Below are positions 5,104-6,235 of a stretch of DNA of 6,235 bases, in pieces. Position 1 is the first letter of the stretch, and the number at the start of each line of letters is the position of its first letter. The stretch is from Treponema sp. (GTDB taxonomy: Bacteria > Spirochaetota > Spirochaetia > Treponematales > Breznakiellaceae). Location of the stretch: positions 1 to 6,235 of the forward strand of contig JAISJS010000026.1 in NCBI GenBank assembly GCA_031261385.1. The letters are read 5' to 3'. Below the pieces are notes generated by a model. The model was given only the letters and a program-made list of their open reading frames with translations. It did not search any database and was not told the origin of the DNA. The position numbers were made by a program, and so were the translations under genes.

Positions 5104-6235
5104 TTACATTCCCCTTTCCTGCCTTTTATTTGAATACCGCATTGGGATCATGCTTTATTGTCATCCTCATCGCCCTGGACTACAGCAGCAAATACAATAC
5201 CGATAAATTCCAGCGCAAACTTGTTCTTGGCATCCTTGCCGTGGCGGTCGCGGCGATCCTTTCGGATTTTATCTGCCGTGTGCTCAAGGGAAAACCCGGG
5301 GCGGCAATTACCAGCGTCCTGTATCTGACTAACAGCCTGTTTTACATTTCCCAGAATTTTACCTATTATCTTATGGTAATTTTTATTGATTATTTTGCCT
5401 ATAATAATGTCCGGCGGGCAAAGAAAATTATCAGCATTGTGCTTGTATTTCTTTCAGTCTATTTTGTATCCGTTATTGCCAATCTGTACCTGCATTTTTA
5501 TTTCTCTGTAGGTCCCACAGTATTGGAAAACGGCGAAATAATTTTTAATGATTACATCCACGGAAAACTTTTTAATCTTCGTTTGATAATATCATATTTG
5601 CCGATTGCCCTGATAATTCTTGAAATGATTTTAGCGTCAAAATATTTCAAACAGTCCCAGATTTACCTCGTCGCTTTTTTTGCCCTTCTTACCGGCTTTG
5701 GGGCAACCCTGGACGTCCTGCTCAAACAGGGGAGCCTTACCTGGCCCTGCTTCGTCGGGGCGCTGCTGTATATCTATTTTTTCATCATCCAAAGCGATTC
5801 AAAAATTGACAGCCTTACCGGCATCGGTAACCGGCAGAGTTTCAATGAATTTATCGAAAAGCTCTCCCGTTCCAGCGCCAAAGAATCGTGGTCCATTGTG
5901 ATGATCGACATGGATCATTTTAAGCAGATTAACGACACCCTGGGACACCTTGAAGGCGATAATGCCCTGCGGGATATGGCGACTATCCTCAAGGGCTGTA
6001 TCCGTCATTCGGACTTTGCCGCCCGTTACGGCGGGGACGAATTTGTCCTTGCCGCCTCTGCCGAATACAACATTGAAATGCTTATGACGCGTATACAGCA
6101 GTCAATCAATAACCAGAACGAAAAACACCTGCGGCCCTACCAAATCGCCATGAGTTATGGCTATGACGTTTACACCACCAACTCAGGCCGCTCGATCAAG
6201 GATTTTTTAAACCATATCGACGCGCTGATGTACCA
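5100..6235 (+). CDS. Seven-helix membrane diguanylate cyclase, DGC3 (3' end outside window)
   Basis: The reading frame starts at ATG 5100, overlapping the DGC2 stop as ATGA. It stays open for 378 codons plus two bases to the window edge. Predicted helices lie near residues 10-28, 41-62, 70-99, 109-130, 160-180, 187-207 and 213-231. The extracytoplasmic loop between helices 4 and 5 is longer than in the other two copies (about 131-159). The GGDEF domain starts at DSLTGIGNR (237-245). It has Asp270 (metal), Phe273, Lys274, Asn278, GHLEGD (282-287), an RxxD inhibitory site (Arg302 to Asp305) and an intact GGDEF at 311-315. An active, product-inhibited diguanylate cyclase is therefore predicted. 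The visible part ends at DALMY, which aligns with DGC2 residues 365-369, so about 10-20 residues are missing. The GGDEF half is about 70% identical to DGC2 by hand count, while the membrane half is much less alike. No gene symbol is recognised. Confidence 0.92.
   Translation, partial: MITFPFPAFYLNTALGSCFIVILIALDYSSKYNTDKFQRKLVLGILAVAVAAILSDFICRVLKGKPGAAITSVLYLTNSLFYISQNFTYYLMVIFIDYFAYNNVRRAKKIISIVLVFLSVYFVSVIANLYLHFYFSVGPTVLENGEIIFNDYIHGKLFNLRLIISYLPIALIILEMILASKYFKQSQIYLVAFFALLTGFGATLDVLLKQGSLTWPCFVGALLYIYFFIIQSDSKIDSLTGIGNRQSFNEFIEKLSRSSAKESWSIVMIDMDHFKQINDTLGHLEGDNALRDMATILKGCIRHSDFAARYGGDEFVLAASAEYNIEMLMTRIQQSINNQNEKHLRPYQIAMSYGYDVYTTNSGRSIKDFLNHIDALMY

Larger units (their letters stand above)
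317..6235 (+). other. Probable operon gpsA-DGC1-ffh-DGC2-DGC3
   Basis: All genes point the same way, with spacings of +24, -8, +7 and -4 bases and no G+C-rich hairpin with a T-tract between them. This suggests one transcript and translational coupling at the two overlaps. ndk, 49 bases upstream, may belong to it too, because no clear promoter was found in 268-316. The operon is inferred from spacing and orientation only, and internal promoters inside coding sequence cannot be excluded. Confidence 0.65.

Noticed and set aside
5680..5901. Short plus-strand open frame of 73 codons
   Set aside because: It is out of frame inside DGC3, which is a clear full-length paralogue of DGC2 running through this region.
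1..6235. SRP RNA, tRNA, c-di-GMP riboswitch, insertion sequence or CRISPR array
   Set aside because: Nearly all bases are coding and the intergenic gaps are at most about 50 bases. No such structure or repeat pattern was seen.

Overview
The window is a dense, single-direction bacterial gene cluster with every gene on the + strand. It reads: the 3' end of a nucleoside diphosphate kinase gene (ndk, 1-267), gpsA (317-1372), a seven-helix membrane protein with a degenerate GGDEF domain (1397-2569, called DGC1 here), ffh for the SRP54 protein (2562-3935), and two more membrane GGDEF proteins, DGC2 (3943-5103) and DGC3 (5100 to the window end, cut off). No RNA gene, mobile element or CRISPR array was seen. 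No non-coding stretch is longer than about 50 bases.

The organism is a bacterium of moderate GC. The style of GpsA and of the GGDEF proteins (GIGNR and NEFI motifs) makes me favour a spirochaete, perhaps Treponema-like. That is an impression from memory, not a demonstrated assignment.

Layout: ndk and gpsA are separated by 49 bases and gpsA and DGC1 by 24. DGC1 overlaps ffh by 8 bases, ffh and DGC2 are 7 bases apart, and DGC2 overlaps DGC3 by 4 bases. No convincing terminator was found, so the block from gpsA onward is probably one transcript with translational coupling at the overlaps.

The main point of interest is the set of three paralogous 7TM-GGDEF proteins around the essential ffh gene. 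All three share a membrane module with conserved polar residues inside predicted helices and a conserved motif in the first cytoplasmic loop. The module runs almost directly into the GGDEF domain. DGC2 and DGC3 keep the full catalytic signature and an RxxD inhibitory site. DGC1 keeps the RxxD site and most ligand residues but reads GDDEF, which suggests a regulatory or c-di-GMP-binding role. The set could act as a small c-di-GMP module with two active enzymes and one receptor or dominant partner. The neighbours supply NTPs (Ndk), a phospholipid precursor (GpsA) and the membrane-targeting machinery (Ffh), which polytopic proteins such as these normally need.
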